Below are positions 1 to 8,612 of a stretch of 64,000 bases of DNA, piece by piece; position 1 is the stretch's first letter, and the number at the start of each line of letters is the position of its first letter. Made by a program: the position numbers and the translations under genes. The DNA is from an uncultured Agathobacter sp. (lineage in GTDB: Bacteria > Bacillota > Clostridia > Lachnospirales > Lachnospiraceae). The notes under the pieces were generated by a model, which did no database searches, was not told where the DNA came from, and saw only the letters and a list, made by a program, of their open reading frames with translations. The stretch covers positions 1 to 64,000 of the forward strand of contig CAKRDT010000002.1 of NCBI GenBank assembly GCA_934316545.1, in the 5' to 3' direction.

Positions 1-104
1 GAGGTATTAAACTTTCAAATTCTGAAAATACAGGTGGGGCGAGGGTAGAAATATTTTTCCTGAGTAGTCAGGAAACACGCTAAATAGACCGCAATTAAGC
101 TATG

Positions 105-233
105 TAAAAGAAATTTTACATTCGTTTTATTGAAAAAGGACTTGCAGGAGTTTCCATGAGCATGATTGCTTATAAGATTGGTATCAAAAAGCCATCGCTT
201 TATAAGCATTTTTCATCCAAGGATGAAATTGTG
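105..233 (+). pseudogene. TetR-family regulator, N-terminal helix-turn-helix fragment
   Basis: The frame through the ATG at 156 reads upstream without a stop to 108 and matches the DNA-binding domain of TetR repressors: a KGLAGVSMSMIAYKIGIKKP stretch followed by SLYKHFSSKDEIV. That is helix 1 plus the helix-turn-helix. An in-frame TAA sits directly after an ATG at 102, so the natural start looks broken. The reading is cut at about 233, where a transposase remnant on the other strand begins, and the whole ligand-binding half is missing. It cannot make a working regulator. The family assignment is firm; what it once controlled is unknown. Confidence 0.7.
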
Positions 234-488
234 GAATGCTCAAAGTTTCGTATACCGTACGAAGTTCGTTTTAAGACTTTGATTTTATTGTTGAATCCTT
301 CGGTTGGTATCCTTGATTGTCTGTATCCGATAGTCATGAATTCTTTTCGTGATTGAGCCACAACACGGACAAGTCTGTGGTGAAGGCTTAGTTTCAATGA
401 AAACTTTAACATAAAAATCGGCATGAACAACTTTTTTTATAAAAACATCTTTAATGTTTAAGAGATTGTTGCTACAATAACTATACAT
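232..488 (-). pseudogene. ISL3-family transposase, internally deleted remnant
   Basis: Read on the minus strand, the start at 488 (MYSYCSNN) is preceded by a GGAGGT ribosome binding site and runs into the ISL3 N-terminal zinc-ribbon region (CPCCGS, then RIHDYR and IKD). After about 310 the similarity moves to another frame, where the ISL3 C-terminal signature appears (EGFNNKIKVLKR, then SYGIRNFE) at about 234-305. Roughly 300 residues of the DDE catalytic core are absent, so only the two ends of the gene survive, joined by a deletion. The far edge abuts a TetR fragment. The remnant cannot transpose. The family call rests on both terminal motifs. Confidence 0.72.
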
Positions 489-559
489 CTTTGATGTACC
501 TCCAAGTGCGTTTGTTTGGTAGACGGTGGCGCTTGGGGGTTTTTCTTTTATCATAGCAA

Positions 560-607
560 AAATGTTGGAATAACGAATACCAAATATAATTCGTTACCCC
601 AACATTT
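560..607. repeat. 19-bp inverted repeat, probable bidirectional terminator
   Basis: The arms at 560-578 and 589-607 are complementary except for two positions, with a 10-bp loop. They begin and end with AAATGTTGG/CCAACATTT. The structure lies between the ISL3 remnant and a weak downstream reading frame. It could terminate transcription on either strand or be a leftover end of a mobile element; the sequence does not decide. Confidence 0.5.
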
Positions 608-665
608 ATTTTAGAACCTAAATAATCTAGTCTGAGCGATTTTTTCGTTCAGGGAAAAGGAGAAA

Positions 666-878
666 ATGTCATTGACAGAAAAGACTGATATCAGAGATTC
701 GGATGAAAAAGTAGTTGAGTTTCTCCCTGATTGTAATAAATTTTTGTATATGATATTAATTATTTTTTCAGGAAAAGCGTTCTACAATATTATTAATTTC
801 CAACGCATTTTCTTTGTTATGATTTACGATAACGGACATTTCCTGTGTCGTTTCTTCTGTTTGTCTTGCCTTTTCTAA
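666..878 (+). other. Short unassigned reading frame, likely gene remnant
   Basis: An ATG at 666 follows a good AAAGGAG ribosome binding site, and the first ~25 residues are hydrophilic (MSLTEKTDIRDSDEK). From 768 onward the frame overlaps the 3' end of the convergent chemoreceptor gene and its composition becomes that of an antisense shadow. It probably marks the front of a truncated gene. No family was recognised. Confidence 0.2.
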
Positions 879-2801
879 GATATCCTGACTGCTGATATGG
901 TCGGAATCAGGAACATCTGAAATAGCATGGATCTGGTTTTGAATATTTTGTACTGTGTTGACAAAGGTTTCAGACTCTTCTGTAATTTCGGATATAATAA
1001 CCTGAATTTCCTGAATGGATTGGTAGTAATCCTGGGTTTCCTGAACCAATTCTGTAAACTGTGTTTGGACGTCATTTTGCAGGAAGAAAATAATCTGATC
1101 GAAACAAGTTTTGACATGTGATATATTGTTTTTAGTTTCATTACAGATAGCCTGAATATCTGTGGCTGTTTTGGATGAATTAGATGCAAGGTTACCGATT
1201 TCGTCTGCAACTACAGCAAATCCTTTTCCAGCCTCTCCAACTCTTGCAGCTTCAATAGAAGCATTTAAGGACAGAAGGTTTGTCTGGCTTGTAATGTCTA
1301 AAATTTGAGATGCCATTTCATCAATTCGCATTAATGATTGTAATTCTTCCATTGCATTTTCGATAACTTTTTGATTTTCTGCAATCTGGGTATTTGTATT
1401 TACCATGGAATTATTAGCTAAGGTCTGCATTTTTTCCACTTTTTGAAGTAACTCGCTGCTGTGGACATTACCCTGACGGATACGTTCTTCGATATCAGAA
1501 ACAACCATTGTCATTTCGGAAATCTGCTGTCCTACATCGTTTACAGTAGCGTTAATATCTTCTGAATGTTCTGCAAATGTCTGCGTGGATTTTGAGTTGT
1601 CTGCCACACAACTAAGCAGTGTTTCTGAAGAACGTTGCATTGCGGTCGCAGAGCTGCTAAGTGATGTTGAACAGTCAGATAAAGTGGCAATGATGCCACT
1701 GAGTGCATCATATAAAGAATTCATTGCAGTTGCAATTTTTCCAATTTCACTCTTGGTATTAATCCAAGGCGTAAGACGTTTGCTCTTTTCAAGTTTTAAA
1801 TTGCTAAGCTGGATAATTGCATCTTCGACATATAACAGAGGTCTGACACTGATTGCAATTGTGATAAATGCCAGTACACTGATGATTAAAACGAAGATGA
1901 TACATATCAGACCTAAGATGCGCATATTTTTGTGGACGTTCGCATAAATGTTCTCTTCACTGTCATAAGAAACCATTGCCCAGCCATGTTCTGCGATAGA
2001 CTGATAGCTTGCCACAAAAGAATCGGAACCTTCTTTGTAGTTAAGATCACCACTGGTTTCGCCGGATTTAATTTTATCAATAATGTTTAACAGCATATCA
2101 TCCTGAATATCGCTGGCAATCAAACTGCTGTCGTCTGCAAAGATGTACATATTAGTTTCGGTATTGACCATATAGTAGCGGAGGGTGTCATTTTCGCTTT
2201 TTAAATCATATAACTGTTTTTCAAGCTCTTCTACAAATGGTCCACCGCCTACATATCCAAGGATTGTTTTTCCATCTGTATCAAATACAGGGCAGTACAT
2301 GGATAAAATAAGTTTACCGGAGGAAGGGGAGACAATAATACCGGCATCATACAGACCGTTTCTTTGTGTCATGGCATCTTGCAGGGCTTTTAAACTATCA
2401 CCTTCACGGGTAGTCATTCCGATTACCTTTGAATTGGAATGAGCAACGATGTGCGTATTCCATTCACCGATATAAATACCTTCCCAGTTGTTAAGACCGC
2501 TATAATAGTCTTCTGTATAGCTCTGCACGATTGCCTGCTGCTCAGAATTATTGACATCCTTTAAAAAGTCGCGGACACAAGGTGTTTTACTGTAAGCAGT
2601 GAGGATAGATTCCTGACGTGCGACGTATTCGTTGAGCAGACTTGCTTGGGCATTCATGGTATTTTTCATAACATTAAGCTCAGATTCCTGCATCATGCCA
2701 GTCATTGTCTTATTTGCAGTAAGGTAAAGCAGGCTCATGCAAATGATTACGATGATGGTAATGCCTAGTGTGATTTTAGTACCTAATTTCCAGTTCTTCA
2801 T
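768..2801 (-). CDS. Methyl-accepting chemotaxis protein (dCache-type receptor)
   Basis: This is a transmembrane chemoreceptor of 677 residues. The start at 2801 (MKNWKLG) is preferred over an upstream ATG because AAAGGGG lies just before it. A first membrane helix covers about residues 10-30, and an extracellular double-Cache-like sensor spans about 35-295. A second helix at about 303-325 leads into a HAMP segment and then a long coiled-coil signalling domain. The signalling hairpin is clear ([30 protein letters not shown]). It should control the CheA kinase through CheW. The ligand cannot be read from the sequence. No che genes are nearby, so it is a stand-alone receptor. It is the only intact gene in the first 3.5 kb. 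Confidence 0.93.
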   Translation of the reverse strand: MKNWKLGTKITLGITIIVIICMSLLYLTANKTMTGMMQESELNVMKNTMNAQASLLNEYVARQESILTAYSKTPCVRDFLKDVNNSEQQAIVQSYTEDYYSGLNNWEGIYIGEWNTHIVAHSNSKVIGMTTREGDSLKALQDAMTQRNGLYDAGIIVSPSSGKLILSMYCPVFDTDGKTILGYVGGGPFVEELEKQLYDLKSENDTLRYYMVNTETNMYIFADDSSLIASDIQDDMLLNIIDKIKSGETSGDLNYKEGSDSFVASYQSIAEHGWAMVSYDSEENIYANVHKNMRILGLICIIFVLIISVLAFITIAISVRPLLYVEDAIIQLSNLKLEKSKRLTPWINTKSEIGKIATAMNSLYDALSGIIATLSDCSTSLSSSATAMQRSSETLLSCVADNSKSTQTFAEHSEDINATVNDVGQQISEMTMVVSDIEERIRQGNVHSSELLQKVEKMQTLANNSMVNTNTQIAENQKVIENAMEELQSLMRIDEMASQILDITSQTNLLSLNASIEAARVGEAGKGFAVVADEIGNLASNSSKTATDIQAICNETKNNISHVKTCFDQIIFFLQNDVQTQFTELVQETQDYYQSIQEIQVIISEITEESETFVNTVQNIQNQIHAISDVPDSDHISSQDILEKARQTEETTQEMSVIVNHNKENALEINNIVERFS

Positions 2802-3026
2802 TCGTAAACCCCTTTCTTTTAGACATGAAGTATTATATTGAATTATAACATAACAGATGAGATTGTGTATACAAAATAACAATCGGTACAGAGATTTCGA
2901 TTTTAACTTTTTTATCTATGCATTTTTATAAATAATCCAGTTATCAGCATTCCATCTCAAAACCCGAAAGGTCCCATACTTCAATCTTCTTTCGTCTTTC
3001 AGGCGTATCATCCCCTGATTACCATA

Positions 3027-3152
3027 ATGAACAAGAATTATGTTGCACCGAATATGCCAGTTGAAGAATTACCCGAAGAATATCATTATCTCCGAGATTT
3101 AACGGAAAAAGAAGCGACCAACCATGACAAAGCCAAGGGAGCAAAATACTAA
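3027..3152 (+). other. Unassigned 41-codon frame, likely C-terminal gene fragment
   Basis: The frame encodes a charged 41-residue peptide (MNKNYVAPNMPVEELPEEYH at its start, ending GAKY). It has no ribosome binding site, and the same frame stays open upstream to about 2910, which suggests the tail of a larger lost gene. It is followed by a GC-rich hairpin-like stretch (3165-3200) of the kind seen between genes of integrative elements. No family was recognised. Confidence 0.25.
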
Positions 3153-3232
3153 AATCCCTTAGGAACTAAGGGCGCACTTATACACCCTTGCGGGCGTGTG
3201 CATTCTGCAGAGGACTTATCTCTGCACTACGA

Positions 3233-3304
3233 TATATGATGATTGACGAATCTAATCAGGGACAGGGGTATGGAAGTATTGCATTGGATCTGACGATTGA
3301 GTAT
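3233..3304 (+). pseudogene. GNAT acetyltransferase fragment
   Basis: The translation YMMIDESNQGQGYGSIALDL followed by TIEY matches the acetyl-CoA-binding motif A of GNAT N-acetyltransferases (Q/R-x-x-G-x-G/A, here QGQGYG). Only this motif survives. The frame then runs directly into an unrelated membrane segment, so the junction is a deletion scar. It is non-functional. Confidence 0.55.
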
Positions 3305-3307
3305 AGT

Positions 3308-3445
3308 ATACTTCAGATAGGCTGTATGCTTATTGTAATTTATATTGCATTTATATATTTCCGTGAGCGATATGCCTATAAGGTTCAAAAGAAAGAAATC
3401 GTGTTTGAATTATTGCTTTTTACGGGAATATTCAGCATTGCCGTT
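3308..3445 (+). pseudogene. N-terminal membrane-domain fragment of a lost protein
   Basis: Directly in frame after the GNAT scrap is a strongly hydrophobic segment (ILQIGCMLIVIYIAFIYF) followed by a basic loop and a second hydrophobic stretch (FELLLFTGIFSIAV). This resembles the first two helices of multi-helix membrane sensors such as those on clostridial GGDEF proteins, but it is too short to be sure. The frame then breaks. Confidence 0.3.
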
Positions 3446-3449
3446 TGCA

Positions 3450-3545
3450 GTAAATGTGGATCGTATAAATGCTGTTTATATTTATGATGGAAAAGATACA
3501 TGGACAGATGAATCGGGAGTGGAATGGAACAAAGCTGTAAAATAG
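3450..3545 (+). pseudogene. Unassigned C-terminal gene fragment
   Basis: A 31-residue tail (VNVDRINAVYIYDGKDTWTD and onward) ends in a stop at 3545, in a different frame from the preceding membrane fragment. It has no start signal of its own. It reads like the end of a real protein because of its balanced composition, but I do not recognise the family. It is one of several fragments packed into 2.9-3.55 kb. Confidence 0.25.
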
Positions 3546-3603
3546 TAGAAGAAAAAAGGCAGATTATTAAGCAGCTTATCAATACAGAAGTGGAGGAAAA
3601 ATC

Positions 3604-3987
3604 ATGAGAATTGAACATGTTGCACTTTATGTAAATGATTTGGAAAATACAAAAAAATTCTTTATGAAATATTTCAGAGCAAAATCAAATGATGGATATC
3701 ACAATCAGAAAACAGGCTTTTGTTCTTATTTTCTCACATTTGAGGATGGTGCACGTATTGAAATCATGAATTTGCCGAAAATGGCTGATTTACCGAAGAA
3801 ACCGATTCGTACCGGATATTCGCATATAGCTTTTAGCGTGGGAAGCATAGAAAAAGTGGATGCATTGACAGCAGAATTGAAAGCGGATGGTTATGAAGTT
3901 ATCAGTGGTCCACGGACTACAGGGGATGGATATTACGAAAGCTGCATTGTTGCGGTTGAGGATAATCAAATTGAGATTACAGTATAA
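3604..3987 (+). CDS. VOC (glyoxalase/bleomycin-resistance) superfamily protein
   Basis: This 127-residue protein has the paired beta-alpha-beta-beta-beta modules of the vicinal oxygen chelate fold. It opens MRIEHVALYVNDLENTKKFF, and the second module starts at about residue 66 with YSHIAFSVGS. The metal ligand positions can be read as His5, Glu near residue 56 (RIEIMN), His68 and a C-terminal Glu (QIEITV). The start has a GTGGAGG site seven bases upstream. Such small VOC proteins include glyoxalases and antibiotic-binding proteins; the substrate cannot be inferred. It is the first intact gene after the fragment zone. Confidence 0.85.
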   Translation: MRIEHVALYVNDLENTKKFFMKYFRAKSNDGYHNQKTGFCSYFLTFEDGARIEIMNLPKMADLPKKPIRTGYSHIAFSVGSIEKVDALTAELKADGYEVISGPRTTGDGYYESCIVAVEDNQIEITV

Positions 3988-4110
3988 TGGAAAAATGCAG
4001 GCAATAGACCAGACGCTAAGGGCTGATTTTTGGTTGACGAATGAGGGACAATTTATTAACATAGAAAGTGTACATAAGTATGGAAAATATAGGAACAAGG
4101 GGAACAAAAG

Positions 4111-5010
4111 ATGATTTGTGGAATGACCTATTACCAGATATGCTGGTACTTTTTGATCTATTCATTTGGAGGCTGGGCGCTTGAGGTTGTCTATCATGCG
4201 GTAGCCTGCGGTAAAGTGATCAACCGTGGCTTTTTAAACGGACCGGTGTGTCCGGTATATGGATTCGGGGTTCTCTCTGTTTTTGCAATGATCAACACGA
4301 TTCAGGGCGGCGGTTATCCGATGAATGACGGAATGATCTTCCTGTTTGGTGTAATTCTGGCGACTGCGGTAGAACTGATTGCCGGATGGCTTTTAGATGT
4401 TTGTTTTCATGCAAGATGGTGGGATTATTCGAATAAACCACTGAACCTGCACGGATATATCTGTCTGGAGTTCTCGCTGATTTGGGGCGTGGCAATCCTG
4501 CTTGTCGTAAAGGTATTTCAGTCTTTTGTGGAGCATCACACTTCCGCACATGCACCTTCGATTGTGGGATGGATCGTTGTTGCGATACTTTATGCATTGT
4601 ATCTTGCGGATCTGATTGTGACGGTTGCGGTCATTCAGGGACTTAACAAGAAACTTACCCGACTGGATACGATCCGTGCCAATATGAGAGTGATCAGCGA
4701 TAAAATCAGTGATTCTCTGGCAACAACAACTATCGATACCGCGCAGAAGGTTGGCGAAAGTAAGGTGCAGGCGGCCTTAGCCAAGGCTGAGTTTAAGGAT
4801 GCTGCCGAAGAAAAAGTAAGCAGATCCATCGAGACGCTCCGCAAGAATAAGGCAGACTTGCAGAAAGAATTTGACGAGTTGTCAAGTTCCATCGTAGAGC
4901 ATACATTTGTGGGTCAGGGACGTCTGATCAAGGCTTTCCCGGATATGAAACACAGAGATTATCTGGAACTGGTTCAGGAATTAAAGAGTAAAATAAAAGA
5001 TAGAAAATAA
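4111..5010 (+). CDS. Putative ABC-transporter type IV (CmpB-like) integral membrane protein
   Basis: The 299-residue protein begins with the hallmark of the PF06541-type family (YFLIYSFGGWALEVVYHA, then NRGFLNGPVCPVYGFG). About five membrane segments lie in residues 1-170. A long charged, coiled-coil-prone cytoplasmic tail covers about 180-299. The family is annotated as ABC-transporter permease-like, but no ATPase gene is adjacent, so its role is open. An AAGGGG site precedes the ATG. It lies 14 bp before the MATE gene and is probably cotranscribed with it. Confidence 0.8.
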   Translation: MICGMTYYQICWYFLIYSFGGWALEVVYHAVACGKVINRGFLNGPVCPVYGFGVLSVFAMINTIQGGGYPMNDGMIFLFGVILATAVELIAGWLLDVCFHARWWDYSNKPLNLHGYICLEFSLIWGVAILLVVKVFQSFVEHHTSAHAPSIVGWIVVAILYALYLADLIVTVAVIQGLNKKLTRLDTIRANMRVISDKISDSLATTTIDTAQKVGESKVQAALAKAEFKDAAEEKVSRSIETLRKNKADLQKEFDELSSSIVEHTFVGQGRLIKAFPDMKHRDYLELVQELKSKIKDRK

Positions 5011-5024
5011 ATAGGATTAAAAAT

Positions 5025-6356
5025 TTGAAAAATAACAGTATATACATGAAAAGACTGCTCTCCATAGCAGTTCCGATCATACTAAATAATATTATTGCAC
5101 AGTTGCAGATGATTATTGACCGAATTTTTCTCGGTCATGCAAATGATCTGTATATGAGTGCACTAGGTAATGTGTCTTCGCCGGTGTGGACGACAATGTC
5201 TTTTTGCAATTCACTGGTTATGGGAGCGTCCATTCTGATCAGCCAAAGTGTCGGTGCCGGAAAAAAGGATGGTATAGGAGAATATGCGGGAGCCATGATG
5301 AAATACAATAATATCATTCCCGTGTTTTTGTTTTTCTTCTGGATGATTTTTCCGAAGCCGGTTTTTATGCTTTTGGGCGTAGCGGATAATGTGATGCCTT
5401 TGTGCTTGAGTTATGTCAGATGGTATGCGCCATTGTTTCTGTTGGTTGGACTCAGTGGATCACTTGGGGTTATATTACAGACATCGAATTACACGAAACC
5501 ATTGGTCGTATATGGAATTATTCGATCCGGAATCAATATTATCTTGGATTATGTGCTGATCTTCGGAAAGTTTGGATTGCCGGCACTCGGAATTCAGGGT
5601 GCGGCGATCGGAACCGTGATCGCGGAGTATCTGGGTGCAATCTATATTGCTTTTGTCTTTTTTAGAAGTAATCGGCTCGTAACAAGACCAACATGGATGG
5701 AGGTCAAGACATCACATGTTCGAAGCTTTCTTCATGCGGCAAAACTTGGAATTAACATTGCATTGGAAGATTTTGCATGGAATATCGGCAATCTGATTCT
5801 GATCCGTATCTTGAATTCTATCAACGAATATGCGGCAGGAATTTATACGATCATTTTTAGTGTCGAAGTGCTTGCCGTGGTACTCATCGGAGCAATCGGA
5901 AGCGGCACGATGACATTGACCTCTGAAGCAACAGGAAAGAAAGACTTATCCCAGTATAAAGGGACTGCAATCTGTGCTTACGGAATCTGCACACTTGTGA
6001 CGATACTGATCATTATAGGGGCGATTGCGTTTCCAGACGAAATCTTATCCCTGTTTACAAGTGATACCGATGTTATCACATCGAGTGGAATTTATTTGAT
6101 TCTCATCGGTTTCAATCTGTTTTCAAAATCGGCAAATATTATTGTGGGAAATGCTATTCGAGGAAGCGGAAACACAAAATGGATGCTCTATACGCAGATG
6201 TTTGGAACTGTCTGGATTGTCTGTGTTGCATCGTTTTTTGTGTTTGTCTGCAAGCTTGGTATTCTTGGTGTTTTCCTGGCAGTCATGGCGGACGAGGGCG
6301 TTCGGGCTTTGATCAATCTGTGGAAATACTTGAGAATTGTGAAAGGGTGGAAGTAA
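5025..6356 (+). CDS. MATE-family multidrug efflux transporter
   Basis: A 443-residue, roughly 12-helix membrane protein with two homologous six-helix halves, as in MATE/polysaccharide flippase exporters that use Na+ or H+ gradients to expel cationic compounds. The N-terminal signature SIAVPIILNNIIAQLQMIID and the mid-protein KLGINIALEDFAWNIGNL match clostridial MATE proteins. The chosen start is a TTG at 5025 behind AGGA; an ATG at 5046 is an alternative that removes seven residues. It follows the CmpB-like gene closely. Substrate is unknown. Confidence 0.9.
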   Translation: MKNNSIYMKRLLSIAVPIILNNIIAQLQMIIDRIFLGHANDLYMSALGNVSSPVWTTMSFCNSLVMGASILISQSVGAGKKDGIGEYAGAMMKYNNIIPVFLFFFWMIFPKPVFMLLGVADNVMPLCLSYVRWYAPLFLLVGLSGSLGVILQTSNYTKPLVVYGIIRSGINIILDYVLIFGKFGLPALGIQGAAIGTVIAEYLGAIYIAFVFFRSNRLVTRPTWMEVKTSHVRSFLHAAKLGINIALEDFAWNIGNLILIRILNSINEYAAGIYTIIFSVEVLAVVLIGAIGSGTMTLTSEATGKKDLSQYKGTAICAYGICTLVTILIIIGAIAFPDEILSLFTSDTDVITSSGIYLILIGFNLFSKSANIIVGNAIRGSGNTKWMLYTQMFGTVWIVCVASFFVFVCKLGILGVFLAVMADEGVRALINLWKYLRIVKGWK

Positions 6357-6426
6357 GGAAAACGGTTATAAGTAAAATTGTATCATTTCGAGTGATTTTG
6401 GGAATCTTTTTCCAAAGGTGAAATGC

Positions 6427-6598
6427 ATGAAAAAACATATACCAAAACATATCGGGATTATACCGGATGGTAATCGCCGCTGGGCAGTTGAGCATGGATT
6501 GTCGAAGGCGCAGGGATATTCGTACGGATTATGAAGAGGATGATTTTATCAAAGCGATGGAATGGTATCGCCAACAGGATGTCACATATGGCGGATAA
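6427..6598 (+). pseudogene. uppS-like cis-prenyltransferase, internally deleted remnant
   Basis: The ATG at 6427 opens the conserved front of undecaprenyl diphosphate synthase-like enzymes ([15 protein letters not shown], then GLSKAQGY) and stops at 6534. In another frame at about 6530-6598 is the family's typical tail ([17 protein letters not shown], ending TYGG). About 170 residues between the ends are gone, including most of the substrate-binding region. As with the ISL3 remnant, both gene ends were kept and the middle lost. It is certainly inactive; a functional uppS must exist elsewhere. Confidence 0.75.
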
Positions 6599-6619
6599 AA
6601 AGATAAAGGAGTTGCACAT

Positions 6620-7228
6620 ATGATTAAAAATATTGTATTTGATATTGGAAACGTATTGGTAAAGTTCCAGCCGGATCAGGCGATGCGCGAGCTTGGAATC
6701 GCGGAAGAAAAGATTCCGAAGATGGCGCAGGCAACCTACTTAAATCCGATTTGGGGAGAACTGGATCGCGGCGTGATTCCGGAAGCGGAGATCATTGATG
6801 AGATGGTAACAGTCGCTCCGGAATATGAGGAAGATATTCGATTATTCTTCAGAGATGGAAAGGACAAGGTCGTCAAAGCGTACCCGTATGCAAAAGACTG
6901 GATCGAAGAATTGCAGGAAAGAGGATGCAAGGTTTATCTGCTTTCCAATTATCCGGCAAATTACTTTGAACTGCATACACATAACCAGCTTGATTTCGCA
7001 AACATTGTGGATGGCAAGATCATCTCGGGTATGGTCAAGATGGTAAAGCCGGATGCAGACATCTATCAGTGTCTGTTTGATACTTATAAATTGAATCCGG
7101 AAGAATGCGTATTCTTAGATGACAGACCGGAGAATATTGAAGGTGGTGAAAAGCTTGGAATGCGGGGAATCGTGTTTGCCAGTTATGAGGATGCCAGGGC
7201 GAAGCTGGAAAAAATGCTGAGCTGCTGA
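6620..7228 (+). CDS. HAD-superfamily hydrolase (YihX-like)
   Basis: A 202-residue haloacid dehalogenase-type phosphatase. Motif I is FDIGNVL, where the second acidic residue is Gly as in the YihX-like group. Motif II is LLSNYP near residue 112, motif III the Lys in VKPDADIY near 141, and motif IV FLDDRPENI near 167. A helical cap lies between motifs I and II. These enzymes dephosphorylate sugar phosphates or similar metabolites; the substrate here is unknown. AAAGGAG precedes the ATG, and an intrinsic terminator follows at 7276. Confidence 0.88.
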   Translation: MIKNIVFDIGNVLVKFQPDQAMRELGIAEEKIPKMAQATYLNPIWGELDRGVIPEAEIIDEMVTVAPEYEEDIRLFFRDGKDKVVKAYPYAKDWIEELQERGCKVYLLSNYPANYFELHTHNQLDFANIVDGKIISGMVKMVKPDADIYQCLFDTYKLNPEECVFLDDRPENIEGGEKLGMRGIVFASYEDARAKLEKMLSC

Positions 7229-7275
7229 CATATTGTGAGTATACCGAGAATTAAAGCATGTTTTGGTGATGAAAG

Positions 7276-7304
7276 GAGAAGGTTGTGATGACCTTCTCTT
7301 TTTT
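7276..7304 (+). terminator. Intrinsic terminator after the HAD gene
   Basis: Perfect 8-bp stem GAGAAGGT/ACCTTCTC with a 7-base loop, followed by six T residues. Confidence 0.85.
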
Positions 7305-7361
7305 CTATGGATAATTTCGTGAAAATAAGTCCCCTTTATACAAAAAAGTATTTAAAAGAAA

Positions 7362-7423
7362 ATGTAAAATATACTTGACATGTTATGTAAAGTAAACTAT
7401 ACTTCGAAATGTAAAGCAAACTT
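7362..7423 (+). promoter_or_regulatory. Promoter with three operator-like direct repeats (xre operon)
   Basis: TTGACA (7375-7380) and TATACT (7398-7403) are separated by 17 bp. Three similar boxes, ATGTAAAATATACTT at 7362, ATGTAAAGTAAACT at 7385 and ATGTAAAGCAAACTT at 7409, sit 23-24 bp apart over and around the promoter. They are good candidates for autoregulation by the Xre protein encoded by the second gene. Confidence 0.65.
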
Positions 7424-7463
7424 AACAAAATAAACCAATCAAAATTGTGAGGAGAATAAGGAA

Positions 7464-7652
7464 ATGAAAATGTCGGGAATGAAAGTTTTAGCAACTGTTT
7501 TATTATTGGTAGCAATCGGATTTGTGGTATGGGGCGTGAGCGGACACACAGATGCGTATGCACCGGCGGCAATTGACTTTGTTGCATCGGTAGCGCTTTT
7601 TGCCCAGATTCGCAAGATAGAGTCCGATGCAAAGGATGATGAGGTTAAATAA
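7464..7652 (+). CDS. Small membrane protein of an Xre-controlled operon
   Basis: A 62-residue protein with a hydrophobic N-terminal helix (VLATVLLLVAIGFVVWGV), a second weaker hydrophobic stretch (IDFVASVALFAQI) and a charged tail. GAGGAG lies upstream. Its stop overlaps the start of the regulator gene (TAATG), showing translational coupling. Comparable tiny membrane proteins accompany YozG-type regulators in many Firmicutes; the function is not known. Confidence 0.7.
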   Translation: MKMSGMKVLATVLLLVAIGFVVWGVSGHTDAYAPAAIDFVASVALFAQIRKIESDAKDDEVK

Positions 7653-7861
7653 TGAAAACAAAGATTCAGGATCTGCGCAAGGAACGTGGTGTTACACAGA
7701 GTGAACTTGCGGATGCGGTGGATGTGACCAGACAGACGATCATATCTTTAGAGGGGGGCAGGTATAAAGCTTCCCTGATATTGGCACATAAGCTTGCACA
7801 GTTTTTCGGTGTGACGATCGAAGACCTGTTTATATTTGATGAGGAGGATGAAAACATATGA
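7652..7861 (+). CDS. Xre-family helix-turn-helix regulator (YozG-like)
   Basis: This 69-residue protein is a single Cro/CI-type helix-turn-helix domain: IQDLRKERGVTQSELADAVD is helices 1-2, then VTRQTIISLEGGRYKASLIL. It ends IEDLFIFDEED, as in the short YozG-like group. It sits between two membrane-protein genes with overlapping stops and starts on both sides (TAATG, ATGA), so the three form one operon. It probably represses its own promoter through the repeated boxes at 7362-7423. Confidence 0.9.
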   Translation: MKTKIQDLRKERGVTQSELADAVDVTRQTIISLEGGRYKASLILAHKLAQFFGVTIEDLFIFDEEDENI

Positions 7862-8343
7862 AAGGATTTTGTTTCATGAGTGCAACAAAGGCTACAAATA
7901 ATGAGGAGTATCGGAAACAGATACAGGCAAAGAATAAATGTATATGGGGACTGATCCTGCTTGGATTGATCACGGCAGTGATCGCATATTATATGGAGTT
8001 CTCCGGTAAGATGAAAGTGGATGATTACATGCTTGGTGTGTATTGCGGATTAGGAGTCGGATTGGTTGCGAGTGGTATTGCGTTCCTGATTCGGAATAAG
8101 CGTTTGCTCAAGGATGAGGCAAAACTAAAAGAAGCAAGATTACAGGCAACGGATGAAAGAAATGTAGAAATCGGAATGCGCGCGCAAAAGATCGCAGCAA
8201 TTGTGTTGCTTGTTGCAATCTATCTGGTATTTCTTATCGGAGGAGTGTATGAACCGATACTCAGCAAGGTTATGTCATGTCTGATTTGTCTGTTTATTGT
8301 AGCGTATGCGATTGCGTGGAGAGTACTGAATCAAAGGATGTAA
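7858..8343 (+). CDS. Four-helix membrane protein (DUF2178-like)
   Basis: A 161-residue protein with two N-terminal helices (CIWGLILLGLITAVIAYYM; GVYCGLGVGLVASGIAFLI), a cytoplasmic segment carrying ATDERNVEIGMRAQ, and two C-terminal helices. The DERN(V/I) linker between helix pairs is typical of the DUF2178-like proteins found beside YozG regulators. The 4-bp overlap with the regulator indicates coupling. An internal ATG at 7876 could also serve as start. Function unknown. Confidence 0.7.
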   Translation: MKGFCFMSATKATNNEEYRKQIQAKNKCIWGLILLGLITAVIAYYMEFSGKMKVDDYMLGVYCGLGVGLVASGIAFLIRNKRLLKDEAKLKEARLQATDERNVEIGMRAQKIAAIVLLVAIYLVFLIGGVYEPILSKVMSCLICLFIVAYAIAWRVLNQRM

Positions 8344-8350
8344 TGAGTTG

Positions 8351-8387
8351 CAGACAAAGGTGTCGAGAGATGCTTTTGTCTGTTTTT
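8351..8387 (+). terminator. Intrinsic terminator after the xre operon
   Basis: CAGACAAA/TTTGTCTG stem with five T residues. A near copy, including the GAGTTG prefix, recurs at 9502. Confidence 0.75.
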
Positions 8388-8612
8388 ATTTTATGACTTG
8401 ACAGATGCGTGTAACTACGCTATTTTATATCCACAAAACTCAAATAATTCATATTCGATGTTGTATCTGACATCGGTTACAAATCATTAAGAGTGCAATC
8501 ATTCATGCACTTACAATACCATGAGTTTTAAATTGAATATGGGGAATGTAAATGGTCTGTTTTTGTTGTAAAAAAGATTCATTATGCTATACTAAAGAAA
8601 GGAAAGATGTGT

